From Rhinopithecus roxellana (Eukaryota; Chordata; Mammalia; Primates; Cercopithecidae), in assembly GCF_007565055.1 (NCBI RefSeq), contig NC_044561.1, forward strand, positions 32,257,483 to 32,321,482: a stretch of 64,000 nt of DNA, read 5' to 3'. Positions 21,466 through 33,410 of this stretch are shown one piece after another. Below the pieces are notes generated by a model. The model was not told the origin of the DNA. It worked only from the letters and a program-made list of their open reading frames with translations, and searched no databases. Numbering within the stretch: position 1 is the first letter of the stretch; every line of letters begins with the position of its first letter. The position numbers were made by a program, and so were the translations under genes.

Positions 21466-22230
21466 AATGGCCAACAGGTATAAGAAAAATATGTTCATTG
21501 TCAGTAATCATCAGAGAAATGCAAATCAAAACCATAATGGGATATCACCTCACACTTTTTAGTATGGCCGTTTTCAACAATCAAAACACAACAGGTGTTG
21601 GTGAGGATGTGGAGGAGTTGGATCTCTTGAGCACTGTTGCAGAAATGCAAAATAGTGCAGCAGCTAGCAGCTATGGAAAAGAGGAGTGTTCCCAAAATAT
21701 TAAAAATAGAACTATCATATAGTACACTCCTCCCACTTCTAGTATTTATACAAAAGAATTAAAATCAGAATCTAGAAGAGATTTTAGCACTCCAGTGTTT
21801 ATTGCATCACTATTTGCAATAACAAAATGTAGAAATGAATAAACATCCTTCTAAGGATGAACAAATAAATAAAATATGGTACGTACTTACAATGTAATAT
21901 TTATTCAAGCTTAAAAAAGAAGAAAATCCTGCTATATGCAACAACTTGGATGATCCTGGGGACCTGATGCTAAGTGAAATAAGCCAGTCATAGAAGGACT
22001 AAAATTGCATGATCCCACTGACATAGTCAAACTCATAGAATTGACTCTAAAATAGTCAAACTCATAGAATTAGAGGATAACATGGTGGTAACCTAGGGCT
22101 GGGGAGAAGGGGCTTTAGGGAATTGCTAGTCAAAGAGCATAAATTCTCAATTATGCGAGATGAGTAAGTACCAGAGATCTGCTGTACAACATTGTCCCTA
22201 TAGATGATAACGCTATTGTACACTTAAAAA
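21466..22230 (+). mobile_element. L1M ORF2 C-terminus and 3' UTR, sense
   Basis: Starts 'atataaatggccaacaggta' and runs through 'gagaaatgcaaatcaaaacc', 'gatatcacctcacactttt', 'ggtgaggatgtggagga' and 'ttggatgatcctggggacc' to a 3' UTR ending near 22230. This is the distal end of an L1M. A 20-bp unit, atagtcaaactcatagaatt, is tandemly present at 22023-22042 and 22052-22071. The 74-codon frame at 21498-21722 is a remnant of the ORF2 C-terminus. Confidence 0.8.
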
Positions 22231-22244
22231 CTGGTATTTTGGCA

Positions 22245-22482
22245 TCTGGCCCTTTCTCCATCTTTCATGCCAGTAGCATAGCATCTTGCTCCAGTTGTCA
22301 CATTGCCTTCTGTCTCTGTGGTCAAACGTCCTCTCTGCCTCTCTTTTATAAGGACACTTGTGATTACTTTTAGGGCTCATCCAGATAATCTAGAATAATC
22401 TCCTCATTTCAAGATCCTTGATTTAACCATACCTGTAAAGTTCCTTTTGCAATATAAGGCAGTAGTCACATGTTGCAGGTAT
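22245..22482 (-). mobile_element. MLT1 LTR fragment, antisense
   Basis: 'ctctcttttataaggacact', 'tgattacttttagggctcat', 'gataatctagaataatctcc', 'tcatttcaagatccttgatt' and 'aaagttccttttgcaatata' are the reverse complement of the same longer MLT1 LTR type seen at 5203-5640. Both ends incomplete. Confidence 0.75.
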
Positions 22483-22662
22483 TAGAATCTGCTTTTCTTT
22501 GGAAACTATTATTCAGCCTTCCATACCAGACATGCTCATTTATTTGTGACTTTCTTGCTTCAATAGCAGAGTTGAGTATTTGCAACAAAGAACATATGGG
22601 TGCAAAATCTAAAATGTATATGCGTGGTACTTTACAGAAAATGTTTGCAGTTCCTTGCCTCT
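22483..22662. other. Short unassigned stretch
   Basis: No element recognised between the MLT1 fragment and the young AluY. Confidence 0.4.
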
Positions 22663-22996
22663 AAAGAAGCACATGGCTGGGCGCGGTGGCTCAAGCCTGT
22701 AATCCCAGCACTTTGGGAGGCCCAGACGGGTGGATCACGAGGTCAGGAGATCGAGACCATCCTGGCTAACGTGGTGAAACCCCGTCTCTACTAAAAAATA
22801 CAAAAATCTAGCCGGGCGAGGTGGCGGGCGCCTGTAGTCCCAGCTACTCAGGAGGCTGAGGCAGGAGAATGATGTGAACGCGGGAGACGGAGCTTGCAGT
22901 GAGCTGAGATCTGGCCACTGCACTCCAGCCTGGGCGACAGAGTGAGACTCTGTCTCAAAAAAAAAAAAAAAAAAAAAAAAAAAAGAAGAAGCACAT
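22663..22996 (+). mobile_element. Young AluY (Old World monkey lineage), intact, with TSDs
   Basis: The Alu body runs 22675-22957, with a tail of about 27 A to 22984. Perfect 11-bp target duplications aagaagcacat flank it (22664-22674 and 22986-22996). Low divergence, plus 'ctagccgggcgaggtggcgg' and 'gctgagatctggccactgc' in the right arm, mark it as a recent copy of the same lineage as the one at 21136. Internal Pol III A and B boxes look largely intact. The 105-codon antisense frame here is the usual Alu frame, not a gene. Confidence 0.93.
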
Positions 22997-23864
22997 GCCT
23001 TAAAGGAAAGGCAGTTCCTGACATCAGAAATCACTATTCCCCGGGAGAGCATTAAGTCAAAATTAAATCATGTCAAAATTAAATTAAATCAAATATTTCC
23101 ATGTTTGTCTACTAATAGGTAGGATAACCATGTTTTCTTCTAACAGCAGAGAGATTTTCTTCCACTGCTTCATATTACTGTAATCTTGATTCTGACCCAC
23201 TGGAAAAATTATGCCTGCAGAATTAAAAGCAAAACAATATTTCACAGTCAGTGCAGTACAACTTCTACATAGGATTGATGGTACTTACCGACATTGTTTC
23301 CAAATGATATTTTGTCAAACAGTGAAGTAGCTAGTTAAGCGGGGCGCGTGCTTATACAAAAGTCTTTTTAGTTTTTTTCTTCCTTTTTTTTTAAAAAAAA
23401 AAAAAAACCTACCACATTTTGGATCTACATTATGTCAGTCTTGTTATTGTACAAATGGAAATTTAAATTTCAGGTTTACATAATGCTTATACTCCAAATG
23501 TCACCAAAACTGCTATAGACGTGCATAAAACATCTGGAAATACAGTGCTCTTTTGCAAACTATAGTTTTTATCGTATTGCAACAATGCTGTTAGTAAACA
23601 CAAAATTATATAATAACTGATTCCCAATTTGACAATACTGGCAAAAAAACGTGCAGCCTTTTTGATGGAAGAAACTAGTGCATTTGACTGAGTCCTGGGT
23701 GGAATATTAAGAATTGTAGAGGTCATTGCATACCGGACTTACAGTAAAGGGAAAACAAAAGCTGACTCTTGTTTAGAACACTGTTCGAGCATTAAACACT
23801 TGAGGTTTGGATTTTCATACATTTTTATTTTTCAGCTATTGGCAGTTTAGAGACAATAATAGCC
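22997..23864. other. Unassigned single-copy-like DNA
   Basis: Contains a T-run followed by a 15-A run at about 23382-23406, a local poly(T)-poly(A) palindrome, and CpG-bearing 'gcggggcgcgtgctt' at 23339-23353. Nothing else recognised. Confidence 0.4.
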
Positions 23865-24080
23865 AGTACATATGTAGAACTTCCCATGGGCCAGGCATAG
23901 TGCAAATGTTTCATACACATTGAGTCATTCAGTCCTTTCAACTGGAGCTATTATTACCATTTTACAGAGGGAAAGTAGAGGAACAGAAGGACTAAGTAAT
24001 TCAACCAAGATCAACCAAGGAGTAAGGATTTAAACCCAAGAATATAAACACCGTATTCTTAACTGTTATGCAGGGCTGCC
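23865..24080 (-). mobile_element. MIR SINE, antisense
   Basis: 'gggccaggcatagtgcaaat', 'acattgagtcattcagtcct', 'ctattattaccattttacag', 'gggaaagtagaggaacagaa' and 'aaggatttaaacccaagaat' are the reverse-complement MIR blocks in correct order. Near full length. Confidence 0.75.
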
Positions 24081-24275
24081 TCTCACACACATTTTATGCC
24101 AAGTAGCTCCTGATCGCTGAGATACACAGGAGACATCAAGTGAAGTAATGAGAGAACTCCTGAGGCGTCAGAGGAATTTTTTTCTAGAAAGTTCCAAGTC
24201 TTCTAATAAAGGGTTACATGTTATTATAATATACCAATATACCTATAATTCATTTCAGATTCAGCTTGTTAGTTT

Positions 24276-24460
24276 TAGTCTTTCAATCTTGGCTGCACAC
24301 CAGAATCTCCTGGGGAGCAATAAAAAATACCAAGGCTTGGCTCTGCTTCAGACCAATTAAGCCAGAATCTCTGGGGATGGGCTCTGGATGTAGGTATTTG
24401 GTGAGAGCTCTCTGGGTGACATTAGCATGCCGCCAGGGTTGAGAACCCACCATGAGCTTT
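24276..24460 (+). mobile_element. MER5A (hAT-Charlie MITE-like), nearly full length
   Basis: 'cttggctgcacaccagaatc', 'tcctggggagcaataaaaaa', 'tctgcttcagaccaattaag', 'ccagaatctctggggatggg' and 'agggttgagaacccaccatg' match MER5A from end to end. Non-autonomous DNA transposon, non-coding. Confidence 0.82.
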
Positions 24461-26314
24461 AACATTCCTTCTTAGATGTGATGGCAAGACTGCACATAAT
24501 TTACTGCATCAGGCATTAGAGATGAGAACACTTTCAATTACCTGATTATTAATGAAGACTGGGAAACTGGGTGCACTTGGATAAATGCTTATATATTTTG
24601 GATTCACTGGTAAATGTCTGAGTGCCTTGTGATACCTTTAGCACTTTCCAGAGCCAGCAGTCTGAGACTATTAACATGGCTTGAACATCAGTGAGCCAGC
24701 TCCATGGAAAGAGATGGGAGAAATTCCTTTCTGGTGTTAATTCCAAATCTTACATTGCCTGCCAACCTAGAAGTAAAGGATCTGTGTGTGGCTACTCCAT
24801 TGGATTTTCTTCTCCTGTTATGCACCAGCCTGTTTCTACTCAACATGCTGCATGATCTGTTTCCTTTTATTTAAGAAAGAAAAGTCATCCAATTCATAAG
24901 AAAAAGCACAAGGATTTGTGCAAACATTCCCAGCATTCTGATTATAGGTATGACACTGAACAGATTGACAGACTGTATTTCACTTCAAGCTATCTGAACA
25001 TCTAGTACTGCCATAAGCTTGAGCATTTTTTGTCAATGATGGAATAAGCCTCAAGTAGTCCAGCCGTGCAGGACTTATGTTAAAACCGTTAGGGCTCATT
25101 AGCACAGTACAGCAAGCTTGTCAGATATAGATGATGCTGAGGATTTTCTTCTAGTCCAAGTGGGAGCACGTGCGTGTGCACACACACACAGAGTGAAAGA
25201 GTTCAGCTGGATGAGTCCTCCAGTTTATTAATAGCAATGAAAGGAATCATTGCATATGAATGCTTAAAAATACAATATTTTGTGAATTCAATGTCATACA
25301 GTTTATTAATTCTCAGAGAAAGAAACACTGGGAGGTGGTCTTTCATCATTTCTAATCATGAATCATAGAACCTTGTTGTAGCTGGTTGGCACACTGGGCA
25401 TCTATGTAAATTCCAGAGGTATGCCTGGCCTTTATCCTTGGAGATGCCCTAACGTGAGGAGTTTCATTTGACAGCATCCTGGACTGTTGATGAAACTAAG
25501 AAAAAGAGTTGACAAGATGATCTAATCGACCTTTTATGTTTCCTACTCCTTTTATTGGGTGGAAATAGCAAGCGTGCATTCAGAAATGGACCCTCGCTTT
25601 CAATGGGTGAATAGAAGATGCCCCTATTTGTGCACTCTTACTCTACATATAGTTTTATGCATGAATTTCCATCATTGTGGACCAGTAGAAAAGTCAAAGA
25701 ATAGCAGAAATGCTGGGAATCTGGCCAGAAGTTAAATGTGCCCATAATAGGTCTTGGAGATGGAAGCGTTGCCCACTGTAGAATTCTTTCTTTGAATGGG
25801 AAGGTGTGTTTGGGCCAGAAAGTTTATCTTCCAGGCTCTCCTCATCTCTCAATACTTTTTTTCCCTAGTCTTCTTTGGAATGGACCCAACAACCTCTTCT
25901 TTCATGTGCATCAGACTTTGACATTTTCAAGAACATAAGGATCATTACTATAATTGGGACAACATTGATTGTAAAGCAGGGTGGGGATGACACATCAGGT
26001 CATTTCTTGACATTTAGATATGAGGACAGTTAGGTGCTCCATGACTTGATTGTTGTTTTTGTTGTCCCTATGACTCTAATTCTAGAATGAAGACAAGATT
26101 GGTTCTCGCTGTTGTCCTCAATGGTGAGATACGCATGAGGTTATGTGAAAAGAATAATGAGATGCATGACAAGGGTCTAGCTACACTGTGGCTGTATAAG
26201 GTTAATCCAACAAAGCTGGCTTGTGTGATGGTTCCCAGAATGTGGTCAACAGGCATGGCTCTATTTTTCCTTTGTATTACATATTCTCAATCCCTATTCC
26301 TCTTTTAACAAGCT
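24461..26314. other. Unassigned single-copy-like DNA
   Basis: About 1.85 kb without a confident element. A short (TG/CA) patch lies at 25165-25192. Frames of 60-73 codons are not recognisable. Possible unique sequence worth a conservation check. Confidence 0.45.
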
Positions 26315-26661
26315 TATAGCAACTTTTAAAAAAAACATTTATTTTAAGTTCAGGGGTACAAGTGTAGGTCTATTACATAGGTAAAGTTGTTCATGGGCAT
26401 TTGTTGTGCAGATTATTTCATTGCCCAGGTATTTAGCCTAGTACCCATTAGTTGTTTGTCCTGATCCCCTGCCTCCTCCCACTCTCCACCCTCAGAAAGG
26501 CCCCAGTGTGTGTTCTTCCCCTCTATGTGTTCATGTATGAGATCGTGTCCTTTGAAGGGACATGGATGGCGCTGGATACCATTGTCCTTAGCAAACTAAC
26601 ACAGGAACAGAAAACCAAATACCACCTGTTCTTCCTTATAAGTGGTAGCCTATAGCAACTT
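26315..26661 (-). mobile_element. Short L1 insertion with 5' inversion and perfect TSDs
   Basis: Target duplications tatagcaactt lie at 26315-26325 and 26651-26661. Between them, 26326-26537 is a reverse-complement L1 3' UTR starting at a poly-T ('aagttcaggggtacaagtgt', 'ttatttcattgcccaggtat'). From about 26538 to 26650 the sense strand of the adjacent upstream L1 3' UTR follows ('cgtgtcctttgaagggacat', 'agcaaactaacacaggaaca', 'cttataagtgg'). This is a complete twin-primed L1 of about 325 bp. The 67-codon frame at 26452-26655 crosses it by chance. Confidence 0.9.
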
Positions 26662-29054
26662 CTGACTGCTTTTTGGCTTCTGCTGAAGAGTTCTAATCTC
26701 TTCTCTTCCTTTGCTGAGATCATTCCTTCTATCTAAACACCTGAAGTCTTCCTCTGCCAATCTGTGCTACTCTGATAATGACAGTGAACTCCACATCAAC
26801 CCTTTCAAGTGCCGTTCACATCGGATCACTTATTTCCATTTGTTGCGATGTACAATTTAAGATCTTGATATAACATTTTGGAAGTAGTAGGTCATTTTGT
26901 GCATGTTTCTTCACGACTAGGTTTCAGTTTCCTTAAAGTCCCATGACTTCCAACTCCTCTCTCTCCTCAGTACAGAGTGAATGCTATGAAATTCATGATA
27001 ACAAAATCATTTTTTTGGTGAATGAATCTGATGTGCTGAATAGAATTTTTAGTATTTCATAGAGAATGATATCAATGAATTTATACTACTGTATGTATAA
27101 TACATATATTGATAGCAGTGAATTTATACTACATATAAATGAAATGTTTGTTATATTTGTGTTTATGTATGTCATAGTGAATGTTTTATATATATAGTAT
27201 AAATACATTTTTATATAGTATAAATACAAATACAATTAATGTCCATTGCTTACAGTCTAAAAGAATAAGAAACTATTCCGAAGAAAATCATGCTTCGGGC
27301 CCAAGTAAGCCTTACTAAATTTCCACAATTGCTTGTTTTGGAAGACTTCTGAATATACTTATTCAAACAATATACATCGTTGAATGTGTACTTGAGAGAA
27401 GTCATTTAGTCCAGAACATGTTATTAGGAAAAAATAAAGAAAAATGAAGAAAAACTTTAGGCATGACTTTATTAAACTATTTCCAAGGCCTTAATAAAAT
27501 GATTGTTTTTGAACTCTTAAAACATGATCAAGTTACTCTAAAAGCTCTTTTAAACCTTAATTTAACTTACAAGGTAACTTTGGAAAGATATTCTAATGAG
27601 GAAAAGTTGTAAGAGAGGAAAGTTATTTTTCTAAAATTCACGTTTCAGGCACGTTTTTAAAATATTCCCCTTTGAAGATTCACTTTCCTTTCTGAGTATT
27701 CAGTAATGGTTACTACCTATAATGCCACATTTGAGAAAATGAGAAGAGTTTTCCAGCAAAGTAGCAGATCTTCAGGATTGGTAGAGTCACAGACCTGGTG
27801 AGGGTCCACCTCAAATTAATTCCCATGACCTGTGAGAATTACTCCACCTTTCAAAAAATTATTGTTTCTCTCTAGGAATAGCATGGTGAATTTAGTACCT
27901 AAAATTGTAGCTGTTTAATAGGTTTCTATATAACTTTCTTAGACGAATTGAAAATCTCTCTTAAAAACTTAACTGTTATGCCTGTGTCGTAATTAAATGT
28001 TTTGTGTGATATTTGCCTTTCAAAAGTATTTCTTCAAGTTAAAAAAATTGTTTTTTATTTCTATAAGTTGCAAGGATAGAGGGATGAGTATTTTAAAATA
28101 AGATGCTTTGAGGGAGAAAAACTGCTTACTGTGGAACTAATGAGCTCATTCATCCTTGATATTTTACTGAGAAAAAAATTCGACAACTACAACACGTTAT
28201 ATTAGCATATGTGTTTGTGTAATTTGGGTACTTGAAACCCATATTTGTACATGCAAAAGAGTTTTGGTCATGCAAATGCATCTGACTTCACCATGAAAAT
28301 ATTTACTTGTGCATACAAACAAATGGAATTTCCTACTCATAAGCTGCACTGCCCCATACTTTCTTTTTTAGGTAATTTTTTTAAAACACTTTTTTATACC
28401 AGACTTCTAATTATGCTAAACAAAAAAAAATTACAGCTTGACCAATATGCCTAAGAAAAATATACACAGTTCTACAATTTTCAGAATAATAAAATAGCAT
28501 GTTATAAAATGGGTTGAACAAAGAAAATGAAGGATCTATAATATCAAGAATTGCTATGATCACTTAGTGGAAGAAAGCATGCTTGGCTAAACAAAAGACA
28601 TCAAAACTGTAATTCTCATTATTCCATTTTCTACCAGTTTGGGAATGATGTCAAGTTCAACACATTCCGGAAAGTAGCCTCCTTAAATTGACAGGCATGG
28701 GTGGTCTAATTACTCTGAAAGGTAATCTAGTATAACATTGTTAAGCTCATTTAGATGATTCGAGTGGCTAATTTTGCTAGAGGAGATTTTCACTTCTGCT
28801 TAGTCTCCAACACTGAAATGATCCAAGATGGACCTTTCTTTTTTTCTGTTGACTCAGTAACATCCTTTGATGATTTCACATAGTTTGAGAAGAGTAAGTG
28901 TTTAATGATGAAGACATTATATTTAAAAATTAACTGACGTTTGCCAATTAGTGTTCTGGGCTTTCACACCTTTAATCTGGTCTGTCCCTTCCCATCTGAA
29001 CTCATTCCTCCACTGACTTTCCATTAGACAGCAAGCAGACCTGACTGCATGTGG
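26662..29054. other. Unassigned AT-rich single-copy-like DNA
   Basis: 2.4 kb with no confident repeat. The interval 27090-27245 is very AT-rich, with tandem-like 'tatactactgtatgtataata' and 'agtataaatac' motifs. No exon or RNA gene recognised. Confidence 0.45.
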
Positions 29055-29170
29055 GACATGGTGTGGCAGGGAAAACTGAACTGGAAGCCAGGCATCCTGA
29101 ATGCTGGTTTCTATTCTGCTACATGTAAGCAGGCCATTTGAATACCTTGGACCTCTATTTCCTAAGGGAA
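29055..29170 (+). mobile_element. MIR fragment, sense (weak)
   Basis: 'aactggaagccaggcatcct', 'gaatgctggtttctattctg' and 'gaccatttgaatacc'-like text resemble the MIR 5' and core regions. Divergence is high. Confidence 0.4.
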
Positions 29171-32100
29171 GACATTTCTGTTCTTTTATGTTAGCTAAAT
29201 TGGTTCTTTCATGATAAGGCCTTCAAGATTCTCTAAGGGGGAAGGCTCACACATTTGCTGGATGAGCATGTACTCAGATGGGCAAAATCTTGTTCTTAAT
29301 TTACTACAACCAATCTGATTGTCCTCATTAACAGTTACTTTATAAGTGGTCAGGGAAACCTAAGTTGCAACCTGAAGTTGATAGAATCACAGTCCCTTCC
29401 AGTTTAGATAATAATTTTGGGTGTATCAGTATTCTTTGTACAAGTGCTTAGGAGTTTAGATTTTCTTCTCCTCTACCCTTCCTCTCCACGTATGTGCAGG
29501 AAGGGAGAACCTCCATAGCAGTGTTCCCTGATCTACAAGGTGTCTTTTGAATCTTGCTGGTCTCTGCTAAGCAGGGACTTTCTGTTTTGGTCCCTGAACC
29601 CACAACTAGTGAAGCAGGACTGGCCCTATCTGTTGTGTGGTTAGCATTCCAGTACCCATTACTGAAGTCCTTGGACTCAACTATTTGCCACTATGGTGAC
29701 ATTTTTAAATATTGTGCCTTTTTAAGTCTGACTCCCCTGGAGGCCTCTTCCTGTTCATGTTTTCTGTGCTGTGTTCTGGGCACATAGAATCTTATATCAC
29801 CAATTACTCTGCCACTTATTCTATGAAGATCATGAAGAGCCCTACAGATAATCTATCTAGTCACCTCTCCTAACCAAACCTAAACATGATTACTTGAAAT
29901 TTCTCTAAACTATACCACAAAAAGCAACAACTGTTCCCAAAATGGCATTGAGTTCCCTTCTCACTGGGCTGGTCTTTCTTTTGCATCATTTCCTCTGTCT
30001 ATCTACCATATTTCTACACCAAAAGGAAGAGAGTGAGAATAGGTCTGACTCTCCTCTCTTCTTTCCATTGAGTGTTCCACATTTTCTTCCTATCGAGAAT
30101 TCTTCCCTAGATAGACCTTTTCTGCACTTTAACAATCACTGGCCATTACATTCTGTCTTTGGATTTAATCTCAAGTCTGAAAAAACAGTGTGGGCATGGA
30201 GTGTGATGAGCTATAACTATTACTTTGAGGATAATAATGCAAAATTATTTTACAAAAGAGAAAAAAGGAAGAAGCAGCAGAAGGGGATGGAGGAGAAGAG
30301 GGAGGAAGGGGAGGAAAAAAAATATTTGATGTGTGAAATCATACCAATTTCCTGTTACCCCAAGGAAGACTGTATATTAAAATGGAAGCTGCTATTTATA
30401 TTTAGCCATGAATCAATTTCCCCATGAAGTTTCAAGCAGTGAATAGGAGCCTTTTGAAGGAATGTATACTTAGCATGAATACACACGTAAATATGGACAC
30501 ACTGTTGTTTTATCTTTCTTTCCTTCATATTCATCTGTTCTGTTCTTCATGATAAAACTTTACCCTTTAGAAAATAAGGACAGCAACAACAAAATTCCTC
30601 TGTGGAACTATACTGACAGCATGTCGAGCAAACCAATTATGAGAGATTCTATTGCCTATATGCTTTTGCAGAATTCTGCCTCTTCTAATAAAGATGTAAA
30701 GTCTATTTTTCTTGCCCTTGCATTTTGGTGGCATTTGTGGCTGGCTTGATGGATAGAATGCAGTGGATGTGATGTTGCATGACTTCTAAGGCTTCTGTCT
30801 CCTCTCTCTCTCTCTCTCTCCTTCTCCCTTTATTTCCATCACTTTTTCTTTCTCAAAACATTTGTCTCTGAAACTCAGCTACCATTTTGTGAGAAAGCAC
30901 AGAGGCCACATGTAGGGTTTCTCATTGGTAGCCCCAGGTAAACTTGCAACAGACAGTGATCATCAACTGTCAAAAATTTGAGTGAACAAACCTTCAGGTT
31001 CTGAGAGGAGCAGAGAAAAGCTATTTTCTCTAAACATGGTCCAAATTTTGATTTCCGAGTAAAATAAACGTGGTTTAAGAAGTGACCTTTCTTAGGCTCA
31101 GCAATATTAAATTGAAAGAATGAGATGAGAATTGTGATCCAGTAAGCCACTCCAACCATAGCAAGTTGGTATGTATTAAATAAATATGCAGAAATTGATT
31201 TGAAGGACCTGAACAACATGTGTTCAGTTAGATAGAGGCTCAGTTAAGACAACACTTCCATATTACTCTATGCTTATCTTTGCTCTGTGCCATGACCCCT
31301 GAAAGGCTCATGGCTGTGTTTCCTAACCTACTTCACCAATTCTTAGTTAAACTCAGAAATAGTATGCTTACATGCACTGTCTTTTCTATTACTACTGTTT
31401 TTATATCACTACTATTTCTACTAATGAAAAATCAGACTGTCTTCCCATACCAAGTGAAAGAGTTTCAAAGACCTAAGAAAGAAACTCTTCAAAACAACAA
31501 CAGCAAGTACTTCTACAATTGATTGGACTTACTTCTTTAACCTTTTTATTTATTTTAGGATTTTTATGCATGCACATTTATAGATATCTTTTTGATTATT
31601 TAGGCAAATAAAGTCTATTGGTATTTTGCTGCACATTAAATAGAGAACGTGATCCCAACTACACTTCTGGAATTGCTCTGAGATTGTTAATCTGGAAGAA
31701 GTCAGCATGAGGAGAAAGCCAGACTAGAGTAGAAGGTCAGAAAATAGGGTTATAAGTTACATATCTGTACTTGTTCATTTTAAGTAGAATGTGAGCTAGT
31801 AAAATATAAATCTGTTTTAGAATTTGCCTAATTTAAGAAAAACACAAAATGAAAAATTCATTTTTTTTCTTTTTTCTCCTGGGCAGGTAAACTTGAATAA
31901 ATAGTAAAATCAACTGTATATATAAATTTGGCTTCAGCAAGGAATACCGAGGTCTCAAATCACCTCTAACATTTTTAGTGGTTGCTTTATCTTACTAGAA
32001 CAGTGCCCTCTATTTAATCCCAAAAGGATTTTTACTTTAATATGGCAATTGCCCTTCAGTTTCTATAGTTGTTTATTCCTCTGATAACGAAACTGATCAC

Positions 32101-33116
32101 CAGTTACCTTGCCTGATAATTTACCATTTTTTCAGTGATTGACAACTAGGAACAAACAAAAATGTCTATGCATTTCTGTTTATTTCCTAAGTAATTTCAT
32201 CTGGTCTCATGGTTTTAATTAAATGCTATCTAAAAGTTGATGATTCTTCAAATGTATATGTAAGTTTTAACTAATTCTTTGAGAAAAAATCAAAATATTC
32301 AATTGCCTACATGTTGGTTATTTATTAGAATGTCAAAATCAATCTGTTCAAAACACAATATTACAGTAGAGGGACAAATGCTACTTCTAGTAATATGTAG
32401 AAATATCAGTGCCAAGTATCAGGAACAAAATGATGTTCCTGTTTTCTTTTATAAAACAATCAGAACGTTGGTCTGATATTTTACTTTCGTAATGATACAA
32501 AAAATGTGGCAATAATTACTATCCAAACAGTTACACTCCAGTCACAGATTGGAGATTCTTTTCTTCCGTTTCCTGTTTTCCTCTCATTATTTTAACCAGG
32601 ATTTATTATTAATTACAAGGAGGAACATCCAAAAACTAAATTCATCTCCCATATGAACTGATTGCATTTCTCTGCCACAAAATACACTAGAAACATTTGT
32701 CCCCAGCTACCACAACATTGTGGAGTTCCCATGTTAAAAAATACTTTTATTTATTAATCTCTCTAATACTAGCTTAATCTGCAAACATGTTCTCTTCTCT
32801 GTTTTGTAATCCTGTTTCATTTTAAAACTAGATTTAGAAATTTAATATTAAAACCATTGGAATGAGAGAAGTCATCTTAAGAAAACTTGAAAAAAAATTT
32901 TAAGAAGTAAAAGGCAGAGAAAGCATAACCAAGAACGTATCTGGAAAAGAAAAAAAAAAAAATGCAAAAAAGAAGTGGTCTCTGCTTTACTGAAATCATT
33001 TAGACTCTATTTAGAGGACAAAGACAATCACTTCAAGTCTTCAGCAGATGAAGTTTCCCCCAGGCCCACCTAGGAACTCAATTATTATTAGTAGTAGTGA
33101 TAATAATATACATATT
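29171..33116. other. Mostly single-copy-like DNA; (CT)n microsatellite at 30797-30825
   Basis: About 3.9 kb without a confident interspersed repeat. It contains a purine-rich patch (30262-30322), a (CT)n run at 30797-30825, and the longest open frame of the window (29942-30427), listed separately. No splice-bounded exon could be argued. Confidence 0.4.
29942..30427 (+). other. 161-codon open frame, probably non-coding
   Basis: Longest ATG-to-stop frame in the window. The first 25 or so residues are hydrophobic and signal-peptide-like (MALSSLLTGLVFLLHHFLC). Residues about 105-130 are a Lys/Glu-rich run produced by a purine-rich low-complexity patch. The remainder is unremarkable. No domain or homologue is recognised. 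There is no CpG-rich promoter upstream, and the start context (aaaATGg) is only adequate. A frame of this length is not surprising in 64 kb, so I treat it as chance unless conservation shows otherwise. Confidence 0.15.
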
Positions 33117-33410
33117 GGCTGGGCACGGTGACTCATGCCTGTAATTCCAGCACTTTAGGAGACCGAGGTGGGCGGATCACAAGGTTGGGAAATGGAGACC
33201 ATCCTGGCTAACACAGTGAAACCCTGTCTCTACTAAAAATACAAAAAATTAGCCGGGTGTGGTGGCATGCGCCTGTAGTCCCAGCTACTCGGGAGGTTGA
33301 GGCAGCAGAATCTCTTGAACCCAGGAGGCAGAGGTTGCAGTGAGCCAAGATCGCTCCACTGCACTCCAGCCTGGGTGACAGAGCAAGACTCTGTCTCAAT
33401 AATAATAATA
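33117..33410 (+). mobile_element. Alu (Sc/Y-like), full length, sense
   Basis: Starts ggctgggcacggtgactcat. It has 'accatcctggctaacacagt' (Sc/Y type) with 'agaatctcttgaacccagga' (S type) and ends in an (AAT)n tail at about 33397-33410. Approximate target copies are atacatatt (33108-33116) and agacatatt (33409-33417). The antisense frames of 63 and 83 codons belong to it. Confidence 0.9.

Noticed and set aside
22735..23052. 105-codon antisense frame
   Set aside because: The standard antisense Alu translation plus poly-T-derived Phe run. The same applies to the frames near 4840-5262, 21253-21498 and 33208-33484.
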